Shown piece after piece: positions 9,211 through 17,700 of a DNA stretch of 64,000 nucleotides; position 1 is the stretch's first letter, and the number at the start of each line of letters is the position of its first letter. The stretch is from Couchioplanes caeruleus. Its GTDB lineage: Bacteria > Actinomycetota > Actinomycetes > Mycobacteriales > Micromonosporaceae. The notes beneath the pieces were generated by a model. The model was not told the origin of the DNA. It saw only the letters and a list, made by a program, of their open reading frames with translations, and did no database searches. Location of the stretch: positions 6,444,501 through 6,508,500 of the forward strand of contig NZ_CP092183.1 in the NCBI RefSeq assembly GCF_023499255.1, read 5' to 3'. A program made the translations under genes and the position numbers.

Positions 9211-9993
9211 CGGCGTATCCGGAGGTTCTGCCCGGGGGGCTCACGGCGCGGCTTGAGCCGGCCGGGCGGCAGGTCAGGAAAGCGCAGCTTCGGGCGGTGG
9301 ATGGCCCGGCCGGCGATGCGAACCGAGCGACACCGGGGCCGAGCGACACCGGGCGAGCGACACCGGGCTTAGGCCGCGCCAGGGTCACCGGGACCGAGCG
9401 CCGCCAAGGCCGAGCGGCGCTAGAGCCGAGCCGCGCCAGGGCCGCCGGGACTGAGCGCCGCCAAGGCCGAGCGGCGCCAGAGCCGAGCCGCGCCAGGGCC
9501 GCCGGGACTGAGCGCCGCAAGAACCAGGCCGCGCCGGAGCCGCCGGGATAGGGCGGCGCCAGAGCCAGGCCGCGCCAGGGCCGCCGGGACTGAGCGCCGC
9601 CAGAGCCAGGCCGCGCCGGGACCGCCGGGATAGAGCGGCGCCAGTGCCGAGCGGCAATGGGGCCGGGCTGTCGGGAGAGGTGTTCCGGCAGGCAATGCGG
9701 CAGCTACCCGGCCACGGTCTCGTCTCACAGGAGGACAAGTTGCCCGCGCAATACGGACAGAGAGGCAAGAACGGGCACGCGATCCGGATAGGAGCGCCGG
9801 CACGGCGAAGGACCGAACGGCCCGGCACTGCCACGCGCGTTCACGCCGAACGTCTCACGCGAGCACGACACGGCACGGTGCGGTGCGGTGCGGTGCCGCG
9901 GGGAACGGCGTCCATGGGCGCCCGCTCGGCAGGGGTCTGGCGCGGCTGGGCATGGGCCGGCTCGTCATGACTGACGTGGCCCGGACATACGGC
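9211..9993. other. 783-bp intergenic stretch without a supported gene
   Basis: It lies between the terminator of the moxR operon and that of the DUF3040 gene. It holds the minisatellite at 9373-9650 and a small GGTGC microsatellite (four copies, about 9877-9900). All open frames here are repeat-derived or lack a ribosome site and recognisable sequence. In many actinobacteria the moxR/DUF58/transglutaminase genes lie near the mraZ-division cluster, which is absent here; a rearrangement point is possible but unproven. Confidence 0.5.
9373..9650. repeat. Minisatellite of six 57/41-bp units
   Basis: Six head-to-tail units beginning GCCGCGCCRG. Units 1-2 (9373-9429, 9430-9486) are 57 bp. Units 3-6 (9487-9527, 9528-9568, 9569-9609, 9610-9650) are 41 bp and lack a 16-bp internal block. 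The 41-bp units alternate between an ACTGAGCGCC and an ATAGRGCGGC centre, so the last four also form an 82-bp higher-order period. Open frames through it have no protein homology I recognise, so I treat it as noncoding. Confidence 0.8.
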
Positions 9994-10017
9994 GATGGCG
10001 GCCGGATGGCCGCCATC
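9994..10017 (-). terminator. Terminator after DUF3040 gene
   Basis: A perfect 10-bp inverted repeat (GATGGCGGCC / GGCCGCCATC) with a 4-nt loop, 20 bp beyond the DUF3040 stop codon on the reverse strand. Confidence 0.75.
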
Positions 10018-10037
10018 TTGTCGCCGGTCGTTGTGGG

Positions 10038-10424
10038 CTAGCGGTGACCTTCGGGGCGCTGGCGCCAGCGGTCCTCGAGCCGGTCGATGAGGCCCGCTTT
10101 GCGGGTCTGCCGGGTGCGGCGGGTCGCGGTGCCGCCGACGGCGTGCAGGTCGGGTGCCTGCCCCTTCCGGCGGCTCTGCATCGCGAATGCGGCCGCTGCC
10201 AGCATCACCACGAAGCCGGCCACGCCGAGCGGCGTATTGCGGCTCACCGTGCCGTACACAACCAGTGCGAGACCCAGGACGATCACGATTGCCGCGACGA
10301 CCAGCCGGCGCCGGGCGTGGAAACGTGGGTCACTGTTCCGCACAGCCGAGGCGAACTTGGGGTCCTCGGCAAGCGACCGCTCGATCTGATCGAACAGCCG
10401 CTGCTCGTGCTCCGAGAGCGGCAC
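10038..10424 (-). CDS. DUF3040 family small membrane protein
   Basis: 128 residues. The N-terminal PLSEHEQRLFDQIERSLAED signature is typical of actinobacterial DUF3040 proteins. Two predicted membrane helices follow (about residues 41-60 and 64-82), then a basic, Arg-rich cytoplasmic tail. The GTG start at 10424 is set by GGGGAGGA 6-7 nt upstream. Function is unknown; homologues are often found near division or cell-wall genes. It lies 91 bp downstream of dinB in the same direction and may share its transcript. Confidence 0.88.
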   Translation of the reverse strand: MPLSEHEQRLFDQIERSLAEDPKFASAVRNSDPRFHARRRLVVAAIVIVLGLALVVYGTVSRNTPLGVAGFVVMLAAAAFAMQSRRKGQAPDLHAVGGTATRRTRQTRKAGLIDRLEDRWRQRPEGHR

Positions 10425-10515
10425 GGCATTCCTCCCCGGGCGCATGTCCGGCCACCCGGCGGTGGTGCGGGCGGCCGATGGTGCGAGACAGCCGACCGGC
10501 TGCCTTACCGCAAGT

Positions 10516-11811
10516 CTACGAGGGGGTTGGCGGGTCGGAAAGCGGGACGACCGTCGAGTGGGGGTGATTTTCGGTCCGGCGCAGATCAGTTCGTCCCAAA
10601 AGACTGGCCGGTCCGACGATGGTCCGGCCGAAACGGGCCGCCACGGCATCGGCGGCGGTCTCCGCCTCGCGCCAGCCGCGTTCCGGTTCGCCCAGGGTGA
10701 GCTGCCGGGTTGCGGTCGCCGCGGGGGTGAGGCCCTCGACCCGTACGCCGATGAGCCGGATCGGTTCGGTCGGGCCCAGCGCCCTGAACAGTGCCCAGGA
10801 CGTCTCGAAGACCTCGCGGGCGACATCGGTGCCGGCCGGTGTCGTGCGGGAGCGGCTGACCGTGCGGAAGTCGGCGAGCCGGACCTTGATCGAGGTCGTG
10901 CGGCCGACCGTGCCGGCGGCGCGGAGGCGGGCGCCGACCTTGTCGGAGAGGGCGAGCAGGCTGCGGCGGATCACCGCCGGGTCGCTGACGTCGGTGTCAT
11001 ACGTCAGCTCGGCGCCGATCGACTTCTCCTCGTGCTCGGGGGTGACCCGGCGCGGGTCCCGCCCCCAGGACAGCTCGTGCAGGTGGGCGGCGGACGCCTC
11101 GCCGAGCGCCGCGCGCAGCATGCCGACCGGCGCCCGGGCTATGTCGCCGACCGTGGTCAGGCCGAGGCGGCGCAGGTGCTCGGCCGCCTTCTCCCCCACG
11201 CCCCAGAGCGCGTCGACGGGCAGCGGGTGCAGGAAGTCGAGGGTCAGGCCGGCCGGGACGACGATCATGCCGTCGGGTTTCGCCCGGGTGGAGCCGAGCT
11301 TCGCCAAAAACTTGCTCGGCGCGACCCCGACCGAGCAGGTGAGCCGCTGCTCCTCGACGACCCGGCGGCGGATGGCCGCGGCGATGGCGGCGGGGCGGCC
11401 CAGCAGCCGCCGGGCCCCGGCCACGTCGAGGAACGCCTCGTCCAGGGACAGCGGCTCCACCAGCGGGGTCACGTCGCGGAAGATCTGCATGACGGCCCGG
11501 GAGACGGCCGAATACTCGGTGAAGTCCGGCGGCAGGAACACCGCGTGCGGGCAGAGCGCCCGGGCCCGCGCGGACGGCATCGCGCTGCGGACGCCGTACC
11601 TGCGGGCTTCGTAGCTGGCGGAGCACACGACGCCGCGCGGGCCGACCCCGCCGACCACGACGGCCTTTCCCCGCAGCTCCGGGCGGCGGCGCACCTCGAC
11701 GGCGGCGAAGAACGCGTCCATGTCGACGTGCAGGATCGGGCATCCCGCGTCGTCGGCCTCCGGCCCGAACCGCGGGTCCCGTCCCCGGCCGATCGCCTGG
11801 CTGCGTCCCAC
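10516..11811 (-). CDS. dinB: DNA polymerase IV (Y-family translesion polymerase)
   Basis: Error-prone Y-family polymerase of 431 residues that bypasses damaged or mispaired templates without proofreading. The palm motifs are intact: ILHVDMDAFFAAVE (first catalytic Asp) and PLSLDEAFLDV (catalytic Asp-Glu), so it should be active, unlike ImuB at 21-22.8 kb. The helix-hairpin-helix thumb and little-finger domains follow. A GTG at 11811 is preferred; a TTG at 11841 would extend it by 10 residues. The gene ends without an obvious C-terminal beta-clamp motif. I found no GAAC-N4-GTTC LexA box upstream, so SOS control is not indicated. It is followed by the DUF3040 gene. Confidence 0.95.
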   Translation of the reverse strand: MGRSQAIGRGRDPRFGPEADDAGCPILHVDMDAFFAAVEVRRRPELRGKAVVVGGVGPRGVVCSASYEARRYGVRSAMPSARARALCPHAVFLPPDFTEYSAVSRAVMQIFRDVTPLVEPLSLDEAFLDVAGARRLLGRPAAIAAAIRRRVVEEQRLTCSVGVAPSKFLAKLGSTRAKPDGMIVVPAGLTLDFLHPLPVDALWGVGEKAAEHLRRLGLTTVGDIARAPVGMLRAALGEASAAHLHELSWGRDPRRVTPEHEEKSIGAELTYDTDVSDPAVIRRSLLALSDKVGARLRAAGTVGRTTSIKVRLADFRTVSRSRTTPAGTDVAREVFETSWALFRALGPTEPIRLIGVRVEGLTPAATATRQLTLGEPERGWREAETAADAVAARFGRTIVGPASLLGRTDLRRTENHPHSTVVPLSDPPTPS

Positions 11812-11821
11812 GGCGAGCAGC

Positions 11822-12976
11822 CTAGAGCGGGGGTCCGACAAAACTGAGCAGCGGAATCATCATCTCGGCGGCGGTCACCGACCCGTGGTACGCGACCAGC
11901 GACCCCACCGACGGCGGCTCCCATCCCCCGGCGAGCACCACGGTGTGGCCGAGGCACACGATCACCACGTCCCCGATCCGGTCGAGGTGCCCGGGCGCCA
12001 CCGCGCCGTAGAGCCCGAGCTCCACGGCTTCCTCGCGGGTCAGCACCCACGCCGAGGAGCCGAGCACCTCCCGGTACGCGGCCACCACGTCGTCCCGGGC
12101 GCCCGGTTCGACGGACAGGTAGCGGGCCCGGGGCTCCCCCGAGACCCCGGTGATCCCGGCGCTCAGCGAGGGGTCGGCGGCCAGGTCGAGCCGGTTCTCC
12201 GGCGGGATGTTCAGCTGCCCGTGGTCGGCGGTGACCAGCAGCGCGGCCCCGCGCGGCAGCCCCTCGGCGAGGCGGGTGACCAGCTCGCCCACCTCCACGG
12301 CGGCGACGCGCCACGGCTGCGAGTCGATGCCCGAGCCGTGGCCGTGGTGGTCGAGGTCGGCGTAGTAGCCGTACACGAGGCCGGGGCGGGACAGGGCGCC
12401 GAGCATGGCGGTGGAGAGCGCGTACGGGTCGGTGGCGCCGGTGAAGGCCGCACCCCGGTACGCCGCGACGGTCAGGCCGCTGCCCTCGAAGTGCGGCTGG
12501 GTCACGAGGGTCGTGGCGACGCCCGCGCCGGCCGCGGTCTCGAAGCGCGTGGGCAGCGGCTGCCACAGCGCAGGGTCGGGGTCCTTGCCCCATTTGATGT
12601 GGTTGAGCACGCTGCCGTCGGGCCTGCGTACGGTGAACCCGAGGACCCCGTGCGCGCCCGGCGGCCGGCCGGTGCCGAGCGTGGTGAGGCTGACCGGGGT
12701 GGTCGACGGGAAGCCGGCCGTGAGCGTCCGGCCGGTGAGCTCGCCGAGGACCGGTGCGTACGGCGCGGCGACCGGGAGCTGGTACGCCCCCAGCCCGTCC
12801 ACGAGCAGCACCGCGATCCGGTCGACGCCGCCGAGCTGCTCGCCCAGCCCGAGCACGTCGGCGGCGTCCGGCACCCCGAGCACGGCCGAGACGCTGGGCA
12901 GCAGGTCCGCCAGGCTGCCGTGGCCGTAGGCGGGCCGGACCACCGAGGACGGGTCCGGCAGCGCGGGCAGGCTCAC
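11822..12976 (-). CDS. Alkaline phosphatase superfamily protein (nucleotide pyrophosphatase/phosphodiesterase type)
   Basis: A 384-residue phosphoesterase of the alkaline-phosphatase fold. Metal and nucleophile motifs are visible: LLVDGLG (first metal Asp), FPSTTPVSLTTLGTG (Thr nucleophile region), DLDHHGHG and VTADHG (metal ligands). No signal peptide is seen, so it is probably cytoplasmic. The GTG start overlaps the methyltransferase stop (GTGA), indicating translational coupling. The substrate is not predictable from sequence; NPP-type phosphodiester or phosphonate hydrolysis is plausible. Confidence 0.9.
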   Translation of the reverse strand: MSLPALPDPSSVVRPAYGHGSLADLLPSVSAVLGVPDAADVLGLGEQLGGVDRIAVLLVDGLGAYQLPVAAPYAPVLGELTGRTLTAGFPSTTPVSLTTLGTGRPPGAHGVLGFTVRRPDGSVLNHIKWGKDPDPALWQPLPTRFETAAGAGVATTLVTQPHFEGSGLTVAAYRGAAFTGATDPYALSTAMLGALSRPGLVYGYYADLDHHGHGSGIDSQPWRVAAVEVGELVTRLAEGLPRGAALLVTADHGQLNIPPENRLDLAADPSLSAGITGVSGEPRARYLSVEPGARDDVVAAYREVLGSSAWVLTREEAVELGLYGAVAPGHLDRIGDVVIVCLGHTVVLAGGWEPPSVGSLVAYHGSVTAAEMMIPLLSFVGPPL

Positions 12977-13719
12977 CGGCGCCGGGCGAAGACGTGCAGC
13001 TGGGAGGCGATGTCGCGGAACGGGAGCCGGGCGGACAGCGCCAGCTCCAGCTCGATCATCGCCTGCGGGTCGTCCTCGACCACCGCGGCGGGCAGCAGGT
13101 CGGCGAGCACGCGTACGCCATGGGTCTCCTCGACCGTGAGCCCCGCCGTGGTGAGCAGGGCGACGGCGGTCTCCGCGTCGTAGCGACGGCGCAGCGTGTC
13201 GCGCTGCCCGGCGCGGCCCTCGGGGTCGGTGAGCAGCGCGGACGCCGCGCCGAGGTGGCCGTTGAAGGCGCGCCCGAGAACCGCGGCGGCGCGGCCGGCG
13301 ACCAGCAGGCTGACCGCTCCCCCGGGCCGCAGCGCGGCGGCGATCGCGTCGGCGACGCGGGCCGGGTCGTCGACGACCTCGAGCACCGCGTGGCAGAGGA
13401 TCAGATCGACGCTGCCGGGCGCGACCAGGCCGGACAGCGCGTCGCCGTCGCCCTGCACGGCGCGGACCCGGTCGGCGACGCCGGCCTCGGCGGCACGCCG
13501 GGTGAGCGCGGCGAGCGCGTCCGGGCTGGCGTCGACCACGGTGACCGCATGCCCGGCCTCGGCCAGCGGTACGGCGAACCCGCCGGTGCCGCCGCCCACG
13601 TCGAGGACGGTCAGCTCCCGACCGGCGTGCCGCTCGAGTTCGCGGCGCAGCACGGCCCAGACGGCGGCCGTACGCACGGTGACGGGCGGGCGGGGGGTAC
13701 GCGTCGATGCGGTGTCCAC
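12973..13719 (-). CDS. Class I SAM-dependent methyltransferase
   Basis: A 248-residue methyltransferase. Motif I is VLDVGGGTGGFAVPLA (SAM-binding glycine loop, residues about 39-54), followed by VTVVDASPDAL and the ILCHAVLEVVDD strand/helix. The C-terminal half resembles CmoA/UbiE-like proteins acting on small molecules or tRNA, but the substrate cannot be assigned. GTG start. Its stop overlaps the start of the downstream phosphatase-fold gene by 4 nt, so the two products are probably used together. Confidence 0.88.
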   Translation of the reverse strand: MDTASTRTPRPPVTVRTAAVWAVLRRELERHAGRELTVLDVGGGTGGFAVPLAEAGHAVTVVDASPDALAALTRRAAEAGVADRVRAVQGDGDALSGLVAPGSVDLILCHAVLEVVDDPARVADAIAAALRPGGAVSLLVAGRAAAVLGRAFNGHLGAASALLTDPEGRAGQRDTLRRRYDAETAVALLTTAGLTVEETHGVRVLADLLPAAVVEDDPQAMIELELALSARLPFRDIASQLHVFARRR

Positions 13720-13788
13720 CTGCGCAGCGTATCGGCCCGCCGCAGGCGCGGGGGCGGCGAGCCGTGGCCTGCCACCCCCGTCGGTGCG

Positions 13789-16700
13789 TCAGCGGATCGC
13801 GTACGCCCGGATCACCGTCTGGGTGACCGTGCCACGGTCCGTGGTGGCCGTGGCGCGCAGCGAGACGTACCCGCCGGCCGGGTTGCGGACCAGCGCCGCG
13901 CGGTGCGCCCCGGCGCCGACCACCGGCACGGGCTTCCAGGTGCGCCCGTCGTCGGCGGACATCTGCACCGTGACCCGCCGGACCGCGGACCTGACCTGCT
14001 GGTCGACGGTGATCGGCACGAGCTGCGGCCGCCGCGCCGGGGCGGCGTTGTGCTCGTCCAGCGCCGGGTGGAAGCGGAGCGTGGAGACGGCGAGCCGCTG
14101 GGGGGTCTCCCCGGCGACGTGCCCGGAGCGGAAGGTCCACACGCCGCTCACCTCGGTGGACAGCGTGTGCGGCGCGCCGCGGGTGGCGGACAGCTCCAGC
14201 CGGTAGTCACCCGTGGCAGCCGGCACGTCGAACTGGGCGGCCGGATCCGCGACCTCCTCGATCAGCTTGCCGTCGCGGTAGAGCGCCAGCCGCGCCGATT
14301 CCAGCGTGCTGCCCCCGGGATGCCCGCTGCCCTCGCCGTACGCCGGCAGCACCACCGTGATCACGTCGCCGGCGCGGGTGACGTAGTCCCACGGGTCCTG
14401 GGCGGCGGCGACCGTGGGCGCGAACACGGCCCGGTTCCACTGCTGGTGGTACGTGCGCCCGGCGCGCAGGGGCGCCGGCGGCGTGGTCGCGCCGCTGAGG
14501 TCGACCGGCCAGTCGTCCTCCCCGGCCGGCGGCGCCTGCTGGATGAACTCGCCGGACCACTGGGCGCCGCCGTCGGTGTTGACCTGTTCGGTGCGCTGGA
14601 ACGGCAGGTCGAACGGGATGAACACGGACCAGTACGACGTGTCGCCGTGCCGGGCCGAGTTCGCCTTGGCGCCGTCCGCCCCCGTGGCCTCGGTGGCGTA
14701 CGTGGCCCTGATGGTGGCGAGGTCACGGTCGCGGACGGCCCTGCGGAAGCCGGTGTACATCACGCCGTCGGAGTACCAGCCGAGGTCGTACACGTGCCGG
14801 CTGTTGCGGAACGTCCCGCCGGCGCCGGGGTCGGCGAACGACGCGACGACCGAGCCGGTGAAGTGCTCGTACGGCGCCTGCCCGCCGATCTGCGCGGTGT
14901 AGAGGCCGGCCATGTCGACCCCGAACAGCCCGGCGCTGTACCCGAGGTCCCCGGTGTTCCAGTCGGCGCTGGGCGCGACGAGCGTGGGCCGGGACCCGCG
15001 CCGGGGCACGGTGATGTGGATGGGCTTGCCGGCGCGGGCGTCGAGGCGGACGGTCCGGTCGCCGTCGATGACGAGGCGCGGCTGGACGAGCAGCACCGAT
15101 TCCTCCTCGCCGAGGAACGCGTACAGCCCGTACTCGCCCTTGGGCAGGCGCTTCGTCGTGGCCGGGCCGGTGATCGGGTAGTCGTCGCCGGTCTTGAGGT
15201 CGAACGCGACGGCGTAGAGCGACTCGGACGGCGTGCCGTCGCGGTCGATGCCCTCGAAGCGGACGTCGTAGCTCTCCGGCTCGCGGAACACCGCGACCGG
15301 GGTCTCGACCTTGAGCCCGCCCGCACCGGTGGCCGTGAGGTAGCCGGTGTAGTAGCCGTCGGGCACGTCGGCGCCGGTGTCGGCGGTCAGGGTCGTGGTG
15401 GCGGTGCCGTGGGCGGGCACGGTGAGGCTGTTGCGGGCCGGCGTGAAGACGTCGGCGGAGGCCGAGAGGGCCAGGGTGAGCGTGACCGGCGCGTCACCGT
15501 CATTGCGGTACGTGACGGTGCGGGCCTCGGGCTGGTCGTCGCCGTGCGGCCAGCGCCCGCCGGTGAAGCTCACCGAGCCCTCGGCGACGGCGACGGACTG
15601 GGTGATCGCCCGGGCCACGTCGACCCGGCCGGCGCCCTGCCCGAAGACGTCGACGCCCTCGGTGGGCTTGGCCGCTCCCATCAGGACGGTCTTGCGCTGC
15701 TGCGGCGTCCAGCCGGGGTGCTGCTGGGCCAGGATCGCCGCGGCGCCCGCGACGTGCGGGGTGGCCATCGAGGTGCCGGACAGGCTGGAGTAGCCGTCGA
15801 CCGGGGCGGGGCCGCCGATCACGTCGTGCGCCGCCCGGGCCGCGACGATCTCGACGCCGGGCGCGGTGATGTCGGGCTTGATCGCGTTGTCGCCGGTCCG
15901 CGGGCCGCGGCTGGAGAAGTCGGCCAGCTGGTCCTCGCGGTCCACGGCGCCGACGGCCAGGGCCGCGTCGGCGGTGGCCGGGGAGCCGACCGGGGCGAAC
16001 TCTCCGTCGTTGCCGGCCGCGACGACGAACAGCGTGCCGTACCGGGCGGTGAGGTCCCCGACCGCGGCCTCGAGCGGGTCGGTGCCCTCGAGGTCCGGGC
16101 CGCTGAGGCTCATGTTGACGATCGGCGCGCGGGTGGCGGCCCACGCCATGCCGGCGAGGATGGCGGAGTCGTCGCAGAACTCCGTGTCGCACACCTTGCC
16201 GATGACGAGCTTCGCGCCGGGTGCGACGCCGCGGTACCGCCCGCCGGAGGCCGCGCCCGTGCCGGCGATGGTCGAGGCGACGTGCGTGCCGTGCCCCACC
16301 ATGTCGTCGGTGTCGGCGGCCTCGGTGAAGTTCTTCGCCTCGGCGATCTGACCGGCGAGGTCCGGGTGGGTGGCGTCGACGCCGGTGTCGAGGACGGCCA
16401 CCTTGACCCCGGTGCCGTCGAGGCCCTTCTGCCAGGCGGCGGGGGCGCCGATCTGCGGCACGCTGTGGTCCAGGGTGACCTTGCGCTTGCCGTCGAGCCA
16501 GAGCCGGTCGATGCCCGGGGCCAGCGAGCGTGCGGTGCCCGTACCCCGGGTCAGCGCCTGCCAGAGCCCGGCCCGGCCCTGCCGGTCCGCACGGACCGCG
16601 AGCGTGCCGACGACCTTCAGGTCGCGCGTCACGCGCGTGCCCGGCACGGAGGTCGCGGTCCGGGCCTGCCGGGCCTGGTTCCCCGGGTACGCGACCAGCA

Positions 16701-17085
16701 GCGGCACCTCCGGGGCGCGCTCGTCGGTGTATCCGGCCGCGGCGAGCGCGGTGACGTCGAACAGTCGCTCGTCCACCCGTCCGGCGCGCAGCAGCGGCAC
16801 GGCGTCGACGGGGACGATGCGCCGGCCCCGCGCGGTGCGCTCGGTGAGGAACCGCATCCCGGCGCGGCCGGGGCCGGGCCGGACGGCGGCCGATCCGTCG
16901 CGGGTCAGCGTGACCCGGTCGCCGGTGATCAGGGTGATCGACGTGGTGCCGGCCGGGGCGGCGGGTGCCGGTCCGGTGCGGACGGTCGCTGGCCCGGCCT
17001 GCGCCGCCGGTCCCGCGGCCACGACCGCACCGGCGGTGGCGGTGATCAGGCCCAGCAGCAGTGCGGGCAGCCTTCGTGGTCGCAT
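13789..17085 (-). CDS. Secreted S8 family serine protease (subtilase)
   Basis: A 1098-residue extracellular subtilisin-like protease. A Sec signal peptide spans residues 1-30 (basic start, hydrophobic core, AQAG end). The propeptide region begins with TLITGDRVTLTRDG, common to actinobacterial S8 enzymes. The triad is complete: D233 (VAVLDTGVD), H265 (VGHGTHVAST) and S439 (SGTSMATPHVAG), with the oxyanion Asn at about 359. The remaining 600 residues are beta-rich, probably CARDB/Ig-like modules. ATG 17085 has GGGGGAGGA upstream. The gene for an SSI inhibitor lies 155 bp upstream in the same direction. Confidence 0.95.
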   Translation of the reverse strand: MRPRRLPALLLGLITATAGAVVAAGPAAQAGPATVRTGPAPAAPAGTTSITLITGDRVTLTRDGSAAVRPGPGRAGMRFLTERTARGRRIVPVDAVPLLRAGRVDERLFDVTALAAAGYTDERAPEVPLLVAYPGNQARQARTATSVPGTRVTRDLKVVGTLAVRADRQGRAGLWQALTRGTGTARSLAPGIDRLWLDGKRKVTLDHSVPQIGAPAAWQKGLDGTGVKVAVLDTGVDATHPDLAGQIAEAKNFTEAADTDDMVGHGTHVASTIAGTGAASGGRYRGVAPGAKLVIGKVCDTEFCDDSAILAGMAWAATRAPIVNMSLSGPDLEGTDPLEAAVGDLTARYGTLFVVAAGNDGEFAPVGSPATADAALAVGAVDREDQLADFSSRGPRTGDNAIKPDITAPGVEIVAARAAHDVIGGPAPVDGYSSLSGTSMATPHVAGAAAILAQQHPGWTPQQRKTVLMGAAKPTEGVDVFGQGAGRVDVARAITQSVAVAEGSVSFTGGRWPHGDDQPEARTVTYRNDGDAPVTLTLALSASADVFTPARNSLTVPAHGTATTTLTADTGADVPDGYYTGYLTATGAGGLKVETPVAVFREPESYDVRFEGIDRDGTPSESLYAVAFDLKTGDDYPITGPATTKRLPKGEYGLYAFLGEEESVLLVQPRLVIDGDRTVRLDARAGKPIHITVPRRGSRPTLVAPSADWNTGDLGYSAGLFGVDMAGLYTAQIGGQAPYEHFTGSVVASFADPGAGGTFRNSRHVYDLGWYSDGVMYTGFRRAVRDRDLATIRATYATEATGADGAKANSARHGDTSYWSVFIPFDLPFQRTEQVNTDGGAQWSGEFIQQAPPAGEDDWPVDLSGATTPPAPLRAGRTYHQQWNRAVFAPTVAAAQDPWDYVTRAGDVITVVLPAYGEGSGHPGGSTLESARLALYRDGKLIEEVADPAAQFDVPAATGDYRLELSATRGAPHTLSTEVSGVWTFRSGHVAGETPQRLAVSTLRFHPALDEHNAAPARRPQLVPITVDQQVRSAVRRVTVQMSADDGRTWKPVPVVGAGAHRAALVRNPAGGYVSLRATATTDRGTVTQTVIRAYAIR

Positions 17086-17240
17086 GCGTCCTCCCCCGAA
17101 CCGGGTCAGTCCCGGCAGGACATAGACGCTCGCCACTCTTCGGAACTTTTGCCCCGGTTCTGACGGACATCCGACAGATATCCGGGGGTGATGCCGGCGC
17201 GGCTCCTGCGGGCCGGCCGGCGCGATGGCCGAGGCCGCGC

Positions 17241-17609
17241 TCAGAACGCCATGACCACGCCCATCGTGCGGGCCATGTCGCAGGCGTTGCCGAAGGTGTG
17301 CGTCCAGTCGACCGGCCGGCCGTGCCAGGTGCCCTCGATCCGTGCGGTGACCGGCGCGTACTCCATCGTGCACATGACCTTGGCGGGCCGGAGCTTCTCG
17401 GGCCGGCCGTGCACCTTCGCCAGCGCCTGGCAGGCTTTGCCCTTCTTCGGGTGCGCGCCGCCGGCCGGGTCGCACCGCAGCACGACCGCCGCCGCGTACC
17501 CCGCCTCGGCCTCGTAACTGAGGACCAACTCACTCTGCTTGACCGCCGCCACGGCCGGGCTCGCCAGCCCGAGCACCATCACCGCGGACAGCCCGATGGT
17601 ACGGATCAT
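17241..17609 (-). CDS. Subtilisin inhibitor (SSI family)
   Basis: A 122-residue secreted protease inhibitor. The signal peptide is residues 1-21 (ending SPAVAA). The SSI signature is clear: RCDPAGGAHPKKGKACQAL, with the first disulphide pair. The reactive loop reads MCTMEYAPVT; aligned to Streptomyces SSI (CPMVYDPV), P1 is Met and P1' Glu, which suits subtilisin-like targets. Two further cysteines (MC..., NAC) form the second disulphide. It lies just upstream of, and co-directional with, the subtilase gene, a natural target or partner. The ATG at 17609 follows GGGGAG. Confidence 0.93.
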   Translation of the reverse strand: MIRTIGLSAVMVLGLASPAVAAVKQSELVLSYEAEAGYAAAVVLRCDPAGGAHPKKGKACQALAKVHGRPEKLRPAKVMCTMEYAPVTARIEGTWHGRPVDWTHTFGNACDMARTMGVVMAF

Positions 17610-17677
17610 GACGCCACTCCCCCGTCGTACGTTTCCGTGCGCATCCGGTGTACGCCCCAAAAGGTGCAAGACGCGCG

Positions 17678-17700
17678 GAACGGAAATATAGCGTCCGTTC
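17678..17700 (-). terminator. Weak inverted repeat at end of dnaE2
   Basis: GAACGGA / TCCGTTC with a 9-nt AT-rich loop, overlapping the dnaE2 stop codon. It may be a weak terminator between dnaE2 and the SSI gene; there is no U tract. Confidence 0.35.

Noticed and set aside
9373..9650. Possible CRISPR array
   Set aside because: Units are adjacent without spacers and of two lengths; no cas genes nearby.
12754..17163. 1469-codon open frame opposite the phosphatase, methyltransferase and subtilase
   Set aside because: It spans three clear reverse-strand genes and has no recognisable protein features.
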